Of a DNA stretch of 64,000 nucleotides, positions 55,350 to 63,959 are shown piece by piece. The stretch covers positions 5,869,001-5,933,000 of the forward strand of contig NZ_CP077085.1 of assembly GCF_014268455.2 (NCBI RefSeq), written 5' to 3'. Origin of the DNA: Pseudomonas shahriarae (lineage in GTDB: Bacteria > Pseudomonadota > Gammaproteobacteria > Pseudomonadales > Pseudomonadaceae). The notes beneath the pieces were generated by a model, which had not been told where the DNA came from, did no database searches, and worked only from the letters and a program-made list of their open reading frames with translations. The translations under genes were made by a program, and so were the position numbers. Position 1 is the first letter of the stretch. Each line of letters opens with the position of its first letter.

Positions 55350-56579
55350 ATGAGCAAGACTTCTCTCGATAAGAGCAAGATCAAGTTCCTTCTTCTGGAA
55401 GGCGTCCACCCATCGGCCGTCGACGTCCTAAAGGCCGCCGGGTACACCAGCATTGAGTACATCACCAGTTCTCTGCCGGAATCCCAGCTCAAGGAAAAGA
55501 TCGCCGACGCGCACTTTATCGGCATTCGCTCCCGCACCCAGTTGACCGAAGAGATCTTCGACCACGCCAAGAAGTTGGTGGCGGTCGGCTGTTTCTGCAT
55601 CGGCACCAACCAGGTCGACCTCAATGCAGCGCGCGAGCGCGGTATCGCGGTGTTCAACGCCCCGTACTCCAACACCCGTTCCGTGGCGGAGCTGGTGTTG
55701 GCGGAAGCCATCCTGCTGTTGCGCGGTATCCCTGAGAAGAACGCTTCCTGCCACCGTGGCGGCTGGATCAAGAGCGCGGCCAACTCCTTCGAAATCCGCG
55801 GCAAGAAGCTGGGTATCGTCGGTTACGGCTCCATTGGTACCCAACTGTCGGTATTGGCTGAAGGCCTGGGCATGCAGGTGTTCTTCTACGACACCCTGAC
55901 CAAGCTGCCGTTGGGCAACGCCACCCAGGTGTCGAGCCTGACCGAACTGCTGGGCATGTCCGACATCGTTACCCTGCATGTGCCGGAAACCGCTGAGACC
56001 CAGTGGATGATCGGCGAGAAAGAAATCCGCGCCATCAAGAAGGGCGGGATCCTGATCAACGCCGCACGCGGCACCGTGGTCGAGCTGGATGCCCTGGCCG
56101 ACGCGATCAAGGACAAGCACCTGATCGGCGCCGCCATCGATGTGTTCCCGGTGGAGCCGCGCTCCAACGACGACATCTTCGAAAGCCCGCTGCGCGGCCT
56201 GGACAACGTCATCCTGACCCCGCACATCGGCGGTTCCACCGCTGAAGCCCAGGCCAACATCGGCCTGGAAGTGGCAGAGAAGCTGGTCAAGTACAGCGAC
56301 AACGGTACGTCGGTGTCCTCGGTCAACTTTCCGGAAGTGGCCCTGCCGGCTCACCCTGGCAAGCACCGCCTGCTGCACATCCACCAGAACATCCCGGGTG
56401 TGATGATGGAGATCAACAAGGTTTTCGCGGAAAACGGCATCAACATCTCCGGTCAGTTCCTGCAGACCAACGAGAAGGTCGGCTACGTGGTGATCGACGT
56501 CGACGCCGAGTACTCGGACCTGGCGCAAGAGAAGCTGCAGCACATCAGCGGCACTATTCGTAGCCGCGTGTTGTTCTAA
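55350..56579 (+). CDS. serA: D-3-phosphoglycerate dehydrogenase SerA
   Basis: SerA catalyses the first step of serine synthesis. In Pseudomonas it also reduces 2-oxoglutarate to D-2-hydroxyglutarate, which the divergent dehydrogenase recycles. It has 409 residues. The NAD motif is LGIVGYGSIGTQLSVLAE, the substrate Arg is in NAARGTVVELDAL, and the catalytic His lies in TPHIGGSTAEAQ. A C-terminal ACT domain (about 335-409) suggests serine feedback, as in E. coli. It is followed by a strong terminator. Confidence 0.97.
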   Translation: MSKTSLDKSKIKFLLLEGVHPSAVDVLKAAGYTSIEYITSSLPESQLKEKIADAHFIGIRSRTQLTEEIFDHAKKLVAVGCFCIGTNQVDLNAARERGIAVFNAPYSNTRSVAELVLAEAILLLRGIPEKNASCHRGGWIKSAANSFEIRGKKLGIVGYGSIGTQLSVLAEGLGMQVFFYDTLTKLPLGNATQVSSLTELLGMSDIVTLHVPETAETQWMIGEKEIRAIKKGGILINAARGTVVELDALADAIKDKHLIGAAIDVFPVEPRSNDDIFESPLRGLDNVILTPHIGGSTAEAQANIGLEVAEKLVKYSDNGTSVSSVNFPEVALPAHPGKHRLLHIHQNIPGVMMEINKVFAENGINISGQFLQTNEKVGYVVIDVDAEYSDLAQEKLQHISGTIRSRVLF

Positions 56580-56596
56580 GGTTTCAAGCGTGTACG

Positions 56597-56628
56597 AAAA
56601 AGGGAGCCCCTCGGGGCTCCCTTTTTTT
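56597..56628. terminator. Bidirectional Rho-independent terminator after serA
   Basis: A perfect stem AGGGAGCCCC / GGGGCTCCCT with a two-base loop is flanked by A and T tracts on both sides. It serves serA (plus) and the DUF4399 gene (minus), which converge here. Confidence 0.94.
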
Positions 56629-56642
56629 CGTCTGAACAAATC

Positions 56643-57080
56643 TTACTTGACGGTAACGGTGATCACTTTTGAGGCTACAGTAGGCTCGAACTGACGATGC
56701 AGGTTATCGCCCGCCACCAGTTGCAGGGTGTGCTTGCCTGGGGCCAGGGTCAGCTCGGTCTTGGTTTGCGCCTTGCCGAAGTGGATCACGGTATCGGTGG
56801 CCGGAATCGGCTGGCTTGGGTCAGGCAATTGGGTCTGGTCGACCAGCAGGTGGTGATGGCCTGCGCCTGGCACCTGTTTGTCGATGGGTTCCAGGTCCAT
56901 GCCTTTGATGCCGAACTCGACGGTGAAGGTCTTATCGACCGTAGCACCATCCTTGGGTGAAACAATGAACACTTCAGCACCCTTTGGCGCCGGTGTACGT
57001 GGGATATCTGCGGCAGACGCCAGCATTGAAGCCCCCAGCAGCAGGCTGGCCAGGGTTGCACGAGACAAAATGGCTTTCAT
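56643..57080 (-). CDS. DUF4399 exported protein
   Basis: This is a 145-residue protein with a signal peptide (MKAILSRATLASLLLGASML, cleaved near ASA). The mature part contains VFIVSPKDGATVDKTFTVEFG and GAGHHHLLVDQTQLPDPS, the latter a His-rich loop conserved in DUF4399. A small immunoglobulin-like periplasmic fold is likely. The ATG at 57080 with GAGAAG upstream is preferred over longer frames. The function is unknown; the HHH may bind metal. Confidence 0.83.
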   Translation of the reverse strand: MKAILSRATLASLLLGASMLASAADIPRTPAPKGAEVFIVSPKDGATVDKTFTVEFGIKGMDLEPIDKQVPGAGHHHLLVDQTQLPDPSQPIPATDTVIHFGKAQTKTELTLAPGKHTLQLVAGDNLHRQFEPTVASKVITVTVK

Positions 57081-57214
57081 TAACTTCTCCAGTTTTTCTG
57101 TGAAATCTGTAGGGTTATGACAACTTAGTGACGAAACGTTGTCCAAGGCACTCGACACCATAGCAAAGCGAGCCTTAACCGCGTCTCGCACCTTCGAATT
57201 CTTTAGGAGTGACC

Positions 57215-57844
57215 ATGCGTTTTCTGCCTGGCCTGTTACTTGTGCTGCCTTTGCTGAGCCCCCTGGCTCACGCCGAACTGTTCGACGACGTGTTTGACCG
57301 TGGGGAGCTGCGCATTGCCCTGGAAGCGGACACGCCGCCCTTCAACTTCAAGGAAGGCGACAAACTCACCGGTTTTGAAGTGGAACTGGGTGAGTTACTG
57401 GCTCGGGAAATGGACGTACGCGCCTCCTTTATCACCACCGACGACAGCGACTTGCTGCCCGGCGTGGAAAGCGGCAAGTACGACGTGGCGATCAACCACA
57501 TCGCTGTGACTCCTGAACTGCAGGATCGTTTCGATTTCAGCGCGCCGTATAGCTATTCCAGCGCAAGCTTGATTGCACACAAGCAGCAAAAGCCCCTGCT
57601 GGGCAGCCTCGATGCGCTCAAGAGCAGCCAGTTCATAGCCAAGGCGCAGCCCGCTGAAGGTGTGGACCTGCGCCGCCCGGTGAATGCCAACGCGACGTTG
57701 ACCCTGGCGATCCCCTTCCAGAAGGGCAACCCGGCGTTCAAATCGAGCCTGGACAAAGCACTGGAGCGGATCAAGGCCGATGGGCGGCTGACGGCGCTGT
57801 CGGAAAAGTGGTTTGAGGCTGACACCAGCAAACCCACCCAATAA
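57215..57844 (+). CDS. Amino-acid-type ABC transporter substrate-binding protein
   Basis: This is a periplasmic binding protein of family 3, 209 residues, with a signal peptide MRFLPGLLLVLPLLSPLAHA. The ligand domain includes LRIALEADTPPFNFKEGDKLTGFEVELGELLA and YDVAINHIAVTPELQDRFDFS, with the conserved Arg and acidic contacts. It is shorter than the usual 250-260 residues, apparently through shortened loops in the second lobe. No permease or ATPase gene lies beside it, so it is an orphan binding protein. The ATG at 57215 has AGGAG five bases upstream. Confidence 0.86.
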   Translation: MRFLPGLLLVLPLLSPLAHAELFDDVFDRGELRIALEADTPPFNFKEGDKLTGFEVELGELLAREMDVRASFITTDDSDLLPGVESGKYDVAINHIAVTPELQDRFDFSAPYSYSSASLIAHKQQKPLLGSLDALKSSQFIAKAQPAEGVDLRRPVNANATLTLAIPFQKGNPAFKSSLDKALERIKADGRLTALSEKWFEADTSKPTQ

Positions 57845-57845
57845 G

Positions 57846-57875
57846 CAATGTGGGCACAAGCCTAACCTCACATTG
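57846..57875. terminator. Weak hairpin between convergent genes, possibly a decayed REP
   Basis: CAATGTG and CACATTG (seven base pairs) enclose a 16-base loop containing ACAAGCCT. The layout recalls a degraded REP. There is no T tract, so terminator activity is uncertain. Confidence 0.35.
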
Positions 57876-57878
57876 GAT

Positions 57879-58373
57879 CTAGGTCGGGTTTGAGAGCTGG
57901 GCCAGGGCGGCAGCCGCCTCAACCAGCTCCAGCTCGCTGAACACCAGTACCCCATGGCGCTTGAGCAACGCGGCCGTCACGCCTTCGCCCGTGACTTTCA
58001 CCCCACTGAAGGTGCCGTCATACGTCAGCAGGTTGCCGCATGACGGGCTGTTGGCCTTGAGTACGGCGATGCGGATGCCATGAAGCTGCACCAAAGCCAG
58101 GGCCTGGCGCGCGCCGTCAAGGAAGGCTTCGCTGAAGTCCTCGCCATTGGCGGTCAACACTTGGGCGCGGCCTTCCCACACATCCATGCCCTGCCCGCCC
58201 GGAATCTCGGCAGATGGCCGTGGGGTAGGCAGGCCACCGGCCACTTCCGGACACACCGCGACCACTCGGCCCTCGGCTTGCCAGGTCGCAAGTTGGTCAA
58301 ACGGCCCGCTGGCCCCACCGTCGTAACGTACGCGATGCCCCAGCAGGCAGCGGCTGACCAGAATCTTTTGCAT
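57879..58373 (-). CDS. DUF523 family protein
   Basis: This 164-residue protein has the family motifs CLLGHRVRYDGGAS near the N-terminus (Cys), VAVCPEVAGGLPTPRPSAE and KANSPSCGN. These conserved Cys residues (positions about 9, 42 and 107) suggest a metal or Fe-S site. The function is not established; some relatives are fused to DUF1722. The ATG at 58373 is two bases after the stop of the upstream 2OG oxygenase, so the two genes are coupled. Confidence 0.84.
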   Translation of the reverse strand: MQKILVSRCLLGHRVRYDGGASGPFDQLATWQAEGRVVAVCPEVAGGLPTPRPSAEIPGGQGMDVWEGRAQVLTANGEDFSEAFLDGARQALALVQLHGIRIAVLKANSPSCGNLLTYDGTFSGVKVTGEGVTAALLKRHGVLVFSELELVEAAAALAQLSNPT

Positions 58374-58375
58374 GC

Positions 58376-58999
58376 TCAAAACGGCTCGTTGCCCCGCCGG
58401 CGAAACCAGCCGGTCAGGGACAAGCGTTCGCGGTGGGCAGGCAGGACTTCATGGGGCACTTCCCCCGACAGGAACACCACCAGGCAACCGCCGGCGGGGT
58501 CCACATCGTGCTCAACGCCGTCCTTGAGGTACATGCGTAACTGGCCGCCGTGCTCGGGCAGCCAGTCCTGGTTCAGGTAGACCACCGCCGAGACCATGCG
58601 CCGGTCATCGTCGCGAAAACGGTCGAGGTGCTTGAGGTAAAACGCCCCCGGCGGGTACATGGCGAAGTGGCATTCGAACTCTTCCAGGCCGAGGAACAGC
58701 CCACGGTTCATCGCCAGCCGCAGGCTGTCCATCAACGCCAGATAGCGGTCGCAGATAGCTGCCTGGCCGGGCTCCAGCCACTGGATATGGTCGCCACGGA
58801 TCCCCTCGCGAATCTCCTGGGCCGGGCCGCGTCCGACAGCGGCCGGTGCCAATTCACCTTCAGCGGCACGTTTATGGCACTCAGCCGCCAGTTCCAGGGT
58901 CAGAGCCTCTGGCAGGAAGATGTTCTGCTGCGACCAGCCCTTCACGGCCAGGTCGTCGACAATGCGTAGCAGCAGCGGGTCATCAGGGGATATTTGCAT
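58376..58999 (-). CDS. 2OG-Fe(II) oxygenase (prolyl 4-hydroxylase type)
   Basis: This is a 207-residue double-stranded beta-helix oxygenase. The iron ligands are His and Asp in YLKHLDRFRDDDRRMV (HxD) and the distal His in GEVPHEVLPAHRERLSLTGW, with the 2-oxoglutarate-binding Arg in the same segment. The start is taken as 58999 (MQISPDDPLLLRIV). An ATG nine bases upstream is equally possible, and neither has a good Shine-Dalgarno sequence. It is coupled to the DUF523 gene. Substrates of this class in bacteria include proteins and small molecules, so the target is unknown. Confidence 0.85.
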   Translation of the reverse strand: MQISPDDPLLLRIVDDLAVKGWSQQNIFLPEALTLELAAECHKRAAEGELAPAAVGRGPAQEIREGIRGDHIQWLEPGQAAICDRYLALMDSLRLAMNRGLFLGLEEFECHFAMYPPGAFYLKHLDRFRDDDRRMVSAVVYLNQDWLPEHGGQLRMYLKDGVEHDVDPAGGCLVVFLSGEVPHEVLPAHRERLSLTGWFRRRGNEPF

Positions 59000-59139
59000 G
59001 GCGCGCATAGTATCCATACGCCTGGCAAACCGACAGCGCCGCCTAGCGCCTAAACACACTTTAGTCAGGTGACTGATAGGACTTCTCGACAAATCCTACG
59101 CCCGACACGGACAATAGTGGCCGACTGACAGGAGTCCCT

Positions 59140-59892
59140 ATGCGTCGTTTGTTTTTATCCTTGCTGATGTTCTGCGTATTGCCCGCCTGGGCAGACAGCC
59201 ATGACCAGTTGTATGCGGTCGCCGGCTGGCCGGAACAACGCGCGCATTTTAATGACGCCTTGAGTGCTGCCCAGCAGCGCTACCGCAACAGCTTGCCGCC
59301 GGCGGTGTACCAGGCGCTGGTGGACAACAGCAATAAACGCTTCGCCCCCAAGGCCATGGATCAGCGCGCCGAAGCCCAGTTGCGCCAGAACCTGGCGGAC
59401 CCCAAACCGGCGCTGGCGTTTTTCCAATCGCCGCTGGGGCGCAAGATTGTCGCCGCCGAGTTGCTGGCGACCCGCCGTGACCAGCTGGCCAAGAACGCCC
59501 AGGGTTTGCCGCAGATCCAGGCCGACGCCACCCGCAGCCTGATCATCGGCCACCTGGCCCAGGCCCTGCCCGCCCGCGAAGCCGGGGCCGAGGTCAGCCT
59601 GGCGATTGCCGGCGTGGCCGCAGATAGCCTGAGCCAGATGATCCCCGGCCTGTTGGGCGGCGGTCAGGCGCAAAGCATGCTCAACGGCCAGCGCGAGCGC
59701 TTGATGCAGCAGATCGGCAATGACCTGAACAACACTTTGCTGTACGTCTATCGGGATCTGTCGGACCCGGAGCTGGAAGAGTTCGCCACCTTTGCCGAAT
59801 CGCCAGAAGGCAAGGCTTACTACCAGGCGGCACTGGCGGCGATCCGCGCCGGGCTGGCGGTGGGGCAAAGCACTTCAAGCCTGGCCCCGTAA
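59140..59892 (+). CDS. DUF2059 exported protein
   Basis: This 250-residue protein has a signal peptide MRRLFLSLLMFCVLPAWA followed by a helical DUF2059-like domain: LRQNLADPKPALAFFQSPLGRKI and DPELEEFATFAESPEGKAYYQA are typical of the domain, occurring twice in altered form. No enzyme motif is seen. It is probably periplasmic and of unknown role. AGGAG lies a few bases before the ATG. It is divergent from the 2OG oxygenase gene. Confidence 0.8.
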   Translation: MRRLFLSLLMFCVLPAWADSHDQLYAVAGWPEQRAHFNDALSAAQQRYRNSLPPAVYQALVDNSNKRFAPKAMDQRAEAQLRQNLADPKPALAFFQSPLGRKIVAAELLATRRDQLAKNAQGLPQIQADATRSLIIGHLAQALPAREAGAEVSLAIAGVAADSLSQMIPGLLGGGQAQSMLNGQRERLMQQIGNDLNNTLLYVYRDLSDPELEEFATFAESPEGKAYYQAALAAIRAGLAVGQSTSSLAP

Positions 59893-59893
59893 C

Positions 59894-59925
59894 AATCTGC
59901 GAGCGGGTTTGCCTGCTCCCAGATT
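59894..59925. terminator. Hairpin between DUF2059 and hydrolase genes (REP-like)
   Basis: AATCTGCGAGCGGG and CCTGCTCCCAGATT pair in 12 of 14 positions with a short loop. The core GGGAGC/GCGGG resembles the local REP sequence. It lies between convergent genes and may terminate both. Confidence 0.5.
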
Positions 59926-59933
59926 TGATTGCG

Positions 59934-60875
59934 TCAGGTCAGATGGTCGCTGAGGAACTTGAAGTATTCCTCGCGAATTTGCGGCAGTTCATTGGCCAGA
60001 TGATGCCGGCCCTTGGGCAACATCAGGATCTGCGGCTGATCAAACTTGCCGCGCAGCACCTGCAGGTTGTGCTGCCAATCCACCGTCATATCCTCCTCGC
60101 CCTGCACGATCAGGGGCCGCCGCGTGCTGCGCGGCGCGGCCTCGATGCGTTTGATCCAGCGCGCCAGCGCGCCCACCCAGGCGGTCGGCAACTGCCGGGG
60201 CTGTAGCGGATCGGCTTCGAGGAACGGACGGAACGCCGGGTCATTGCTGTTATCGCTGAAACGTCGGGCGATGCCTTTGACGAACGGCTTGAGCAGGTAA
60301 TAGCTCAGTTGCGACCAACCCCAGGCACGCGGCCGCACCAGTGGCGACAACAGGAAGGTCTGGCCTTGCGCCGGGCTGCTGGCGCCCTGGTTGAGCAGAT
60401 GGTCCACTACAATCGCCCCGCCAGTGCTTTGCCCGAACAGATGCCAGGGCTTGGGCAGCTGCAGCGCGTCGGCCTGTGCGAACAAGCCCTGCACCACATG
60501 CTGGTACACCGCGAAGTCGTCGATACTGGCGCGCTCACCGCTGGACAGGCCATGGCCCGGCAAATCGCAGGCAATCACCACGAAGCTCTGGTCCAGACCC
60601 CATTCCACCACGCTGCGGTACAACCCCATGTGGTCGTAGAAACCGTGGAACATAAACAGTGTTGCCACAGGTTGCGCCGGCCACCAGACCTGGCTGACTA
60701 CCTCGAACCCATCCACTTCGAAGCGCCCCAGGCGGCTGGCCACCAGGGTTTTGCGCGCGGCCAGGTCCAGCCCGTAGAAGCGCTGGTAGACCCTGGCCTC
60801 AGCCGAAAGCGGCTGCGCGTCCACCAGGGGCCGCAAGCTTTCGCGCAGATGATCGGGGTCAAAGGTAACGGGCAT
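59934..60875 (-). CDS. Alpha/beta hydrolase (monoacylglycerol lipase-like)
   Basis: This is a 313-residue serine hydrolase of the S33/Hydrolase_4 type. The oxyanion segment is LFMFHGFYDHMGLYRSVVEWG, the nucleophile elbow FGQSTGGAIVVDHLL, the acid is in QGEEDMTVDWQ and the His in KGRHHLANE. The HGF...G(x)STGG pattern resembles lysophospholipase and monoacylglycerol lipases. No signal peptide is present, so it is cytoplasmic. The substrate is not determined. Confidence 0.85.
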   Translation of the reverse strand: MPVTFDPDHLRESLRPLVDAQPLSAEARVYQRFYGLDLAARKTLVASRLGRFEVDGFEVVSQVWWPAQPVATLFMFHGFYDHMGLYRSVVEWGLDQSFVVIACDLPGHGLSSGERASIDDFAVYQHVVQGLFAQADALQLPKPWHLFGQSTGGAIVVDHLLNQGASSPAQGQTFLLSPLVRPRAWGWSQLSYYLLKPFVKGIARRFSDNSNDPAFRPFLEADPLQPRQLPTAWVGALARWIKRIEAAPRSTRRPLIVQGEEDMTVDWQHNLQVLRGKFDQPQILMLPKGRHHLANELPQIREEYFKFLSDHLT

Positions 60876-60986
60876 AAGTACTTCCAGACTAGGGCTTCAC
60901 AGCAGTGAACAGATGAATATCGAGTCGCGATATTCATCTGTCAGGGCAAGCATGGCAAGCTACGCCACCGTCGAGGATTGTTCTGA

Positions 60987-61562
60987 ATGCGAAAACCCTA
61001 CCGCTCTGCCCTGCTCGCCAGCCTGATCCTGCTGATCTGCGCCGCCGTGCTGTGGGCCGCGTATGACTGGTTCCAGGGCCGCTACCTGCGGGCATTCAGC
61101 GAGCATACGGCGGTGTTCTCCGGCGACCTGCTGCGCCTGCCCGACGACCTCGCCGGGCCCGGCCCGATCCGCCTGGTGCACTTCTGGGACCCGGCCTGCC
61201 CGTGCAATGTCGGCAACCAGCAGCACCTGAGCGAACTGATCGAGCAATACGCGCCCCAGGGCGTGGAGTTCTATGCCCTGCAAAAAACCGGCAGCCACGG
61301 CCAACTGCCCGAGAACCTCGGCGCGATGAAAATCATCACCGCCCTGCCCGGCGCCGACCAGGTGCCCGCCAGCCCAGCGGTGGGCATCTGGGACCGCAAC
61401 GGCAAACTGGCGTATTTCGGCCCGTACAGCGAGGGCCTGACCTGTAATTCGAGCAACAGCTTTATCGAACCGATCCTGCAGGCGCTCAACGGCGGCCGGG
61501 CGGTGAATGCGACCCACACCCTGGCGGTGGGCTGCTATTGTTCCTGGCCAAAAGGCTCCTAG
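60987..61562 (+). CDS. DUF6436 thioredoxin-like membrane-anchored protein
   Basis: This is a 191-residue protein with one N-terminal membrane anchor (LLASLILLICAAVLWAAYDW) and a thioredoxin-like periplasmic domain. The redox-like motif is HFWDPACPCNVGNQQ, i.e. a CxC in place of the usual CxxC. Near the C-terminus NSSNSF and GCYCSWP provide further Cys residues. The gene lies 27 bases before the acylase gene and is probably cotranscribed with it. It may assist disulfide or redox chemistry in the periplasm. Confidence 0.8.
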   Translation: MRKPYRSALLASLILLICAAVLWAAYDWFQGRYLRAFSEHTAVFSGDLLRLPDDLAGPGPIRLVHFWDPACPCNVGNQQHLSELIEQYAPQGVEFYALQKTGSHGQLPENLGAMKIITALPGADQVPASPAVGIWDRNGKLAYFGPYSEGLTCNSSNSFIEPILQALNGGRAVNATHTLAVGCYCSWPKGS

Positions 61563-61589
61563 CCCAACTTCTAATAATAAGGATCGTTC

Positions 61590-63959
61590 ATGAAGCGCGT
61601 CTTGTCGGGTCTCGCGGCCCTGCTGGTGTTGATCGCCCTCGGGGCTGGCTGGTACGTCTACAGCAAGCAACCGACCCGCCAGGGCACGGTGGAGCTGGCC
61701 AACCTGCAAGGCTCGGTGACGGTGCGCTACGACGACCGTGGGGTGCCGCATATCCGCGCCGAGAACGAGGCCGACCTGTATCGTGCCCTGGGGTATGTGC
61801 ATGCCCAGGACCGCCTGTTCCAGATGGAAATCATGCGCCGCCTGGCGCGCGGTGAGCTGGCCGAGGTGCTCGGCGCCAAGTTGCTCGACACCGACAAGCT
61901 ATTCCGCAGCCTGCGCATCCGCGAGCGCGCCACCACCTACGCGGCGCAAATGGACCGCCAGTCACCGCACTGGAAGGCCCTGCAAGCCTATCTGGACGGG
62001 ATCAACCAATATCAGGACCGCCACGCCAGCCCCATGGAGTTTGACGTGCTGGGCATCCCCAAGCGTCCGTTCACCGCCGAAGACACCATCAGCATCGCCG
62101 GCTACCTGGCCTACAGCTTTGCCGCGGCTTTTCGCACAGAGCCCTTGCTGACCTACGTGCGCGACCAACTGGGCAGCGACTACCTGAAGGTGTTTGACCT
62201 CGACTGGAAACCCAAGGGCGACCTGAGCCTGGCCGCCGCCGACTGGCAGGGCTTGAGTGCCATCGCCCGCCTCAGCGAGCAGACCCTGGCCGACAATGGC
62301 CTGCCGCAGTTCGAAGGCAGCAACGCCTGGGCCATCAGCGGCAACCGCACCAAGAGCGGCAAGCCGCTGCTGGCGGGCGACCCGCATATCCGCTTCTCGG
62401 TGCCGTCGGTGTGGTACGAGGCGCACCTGTCGGCGCCCGGCTTTGAACTCTACGGCTATCACAACGCCCTGGTGCCGGTGGCGTTCCTGGGCCACAACAA
62501 AGCGTTCGGCTGGAGCCTGACGATGTTCCAGAACGATGACCTCGACCTGATCGCCGAGCAGGTCAACCCGGACAACCCCAACCAGGTGCGCTACCACGAC
62601 CAGTGGGTCGACATGACGACCAGCGAGCAACAGATCGCGGTCAAGGGCCAGGCCCCGGTGACGCTGACCCTGCGCCAGTCGCCCCACGGCCCGATCATCA
62701 ACGACGTGCTCGGCGCCAATGCCGGCACCACGCCGATTGCCATGTGGTGGGCGTTCCTCGATACCGAAAACCCGATCCTCGATGGTTTCTACCAGCTCAA
62801 CCGCGCCGACACCCTGGCCAAGGCCCGCATGGCAGTGGCCAAGGTGCATGCGCCGGGGCTGAATATCGTGTGGGCCAATGCCAAGGGCGATATTGGCTGG
62901 TGGGCTGCAGCGCAGTTGCCGATCCGCCCGGCCGGGGCCAACGCCGGATTCATCCTCGATGGCAGCACGGCCCAGGCCGACAAGCTGGGCTTCTACCCTT
63001 TCAGCGCCAACCCCCAGGAAGAAAACCCGGCCCGTGGCTACGTGGTCTCGGCCAATGCCCAGCCGGTGTCGCCTACTGGCGTGCAGATCCCCGGCTACTA
63101 CAACCTGGCGGACCGTGGCCAACAGTTGAACGCGCAATTGAGCGACAGCCAGGTCAAATGGGACCTGGACAACAGCCAGGCCCTGCAACTGGGCACCACC
63201 ACCGCCTACGGGCCACGCCTGCTGGCGCCGCTGTTGCCGGTGCTGCGCGAGATGGTCAAGGATCCCGCCGAACTCAAGTTGCTGGAACAGTTGGCCGCGT
63301 GGAAAGGTGATTACCCGGTGGAGTCGATCCCGGCCACGCTGTTCAACCAACTGTTATACGACCTGACCGACGCGGCCTTTCGTCCCAAGCTGGGTGACGA
63401 GATGTTCAAGACCCTGATCACCACCCGTGTGGTCGACGCCGCCTTGCCGCGCCTGGCCGCCGCTGCCGATTCGCCGTGGTGGAACGGGCAGCGCGCCGCG
63501 ACCGTCAAGCGCGCCTGGGACAACAGCCTGGCCCATCTGAAAAGCACCTTCGGCGACGACCCTGCACAATGGCAGTGGGGCAAGGCCCATACCCTGACCC
63601 ACGGCCATCCGCTGGGCATCAAGCAGCCGCTGGACCAGATCGTCAATGTCGGGCCGTTTGCCGCACCGGGCAGCCACGAAGTGCCGAACAACCTGTCGGC
63701 AATCATTGGCCCGGCGCCGTGGCCGGTGACTTACGGCCCGTCCACCCGGCGCCTGGTGGACTTCGCCGACGCCGCTCACGCCCTGACCATCAACCCGGTG
63801 GGCCAAAGCGGCGTGCCATTCGACAAGCACTATGCCGATCAGGCCGAGACCTATATCGAAGGCGGGTACGAACAGGCGCATTTTGATGAAGAAGAGGTCC
63901 AGGCCAATACCCGTGGCACCCTCAAACTGTTGCCCTCCCGCCCCCCACAACAGCCCTGA
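61590..63959 (+). CDS. hacB: Penicillin/acyl-homoserine-lactone acylase family protein, HacB-like
   Basis: This is an Ntn-hydrolase of the penicillin G acylase family, 789 residues, exported by an N-terminal hydrophobic signal or anchor (LSGLAALLVLIALGAGWYVY). The alpha-chain contains VHAQDRLFQMEIMRRLARGELAE. The autocleavage site is EGSNAWAISGNRT near residue 242, where Ser becomes the N-terminal nucleophile of the beta-chain. Downstream KPLLAGDPHI and an Asn-containing catalytic region follow. In P. aeruginosa the orthologous PA0305 (HacB) hydrolyses long-chain AHLs. Quorum-quenching activity here is inferred. GGATC upstream of the ATG is a moderate Shine-Dalgarno sequence. Confidence 0.87.
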   Translation: MKRVLSGLAALLVLIALGAGWYVYSKQPTRQGTVELANLQGSVTVRYDDRGVPHIRAENEADLYRALGYVHAQDRLFQMEIMRRLARGELAEVLGAKLLDTDKLFRSLRIRERATTYAAQMDRQSPHWKALQAYLDGINQYQDRHASPMEFDVLGIPKRPFTAEDTISIAGYLAYSFAAAFRTEPLLTYVRDQLGSDYLKVFDLDWKPKGDLSLAAADWQGLSAIARLSEQTLADNGLPQFEGSNAWAISGNRTKSGKPLLAGDPHIRFSVPSVWYEAHLSAPGFELYGYHNALVPVAFLGHNKAFGWSLTMFQNDDLDLIAEQVNPDNPNQVRYHDQWVDMTTSEQQIAVKGQAPVTLTLRQSPHGPIINDVLGANAGTTPIAMWWAFLDTENPILDGFYQLNRADTLAKARMAVAKVHAPGLNIVWANAKGDIGWWAAAQLPIRPAGANAGFILDGSTAQADKLGFYPFSANPQEENPARGYVVSANAQPVSPTGVQIPGYYNLADRGQQLNAQLSDSQVKWDLDNSQALQLGTTTAYGPRLLAPLLPVLREMVKDPAELKLLEQLAAWKGDYPVESIPATLFNQLLYDLTDAAFRPKLGDEMFKTLITTRVVDAALPRLAAAADSPWWNGQRAATVKRAWDNSLAHLKSTFGDDPAQWQWGKAHTLTHGHPLGIKQPLDQIVNVGPFAAPGSHEVPNNLSAIIGPAPWPVTYGPSTRRLVDFADAAHALTINPVGQSGVPFDKHYADQAETYIEGGYEQAHFDEEEVQANTRGTLKLLPSRPPQQP

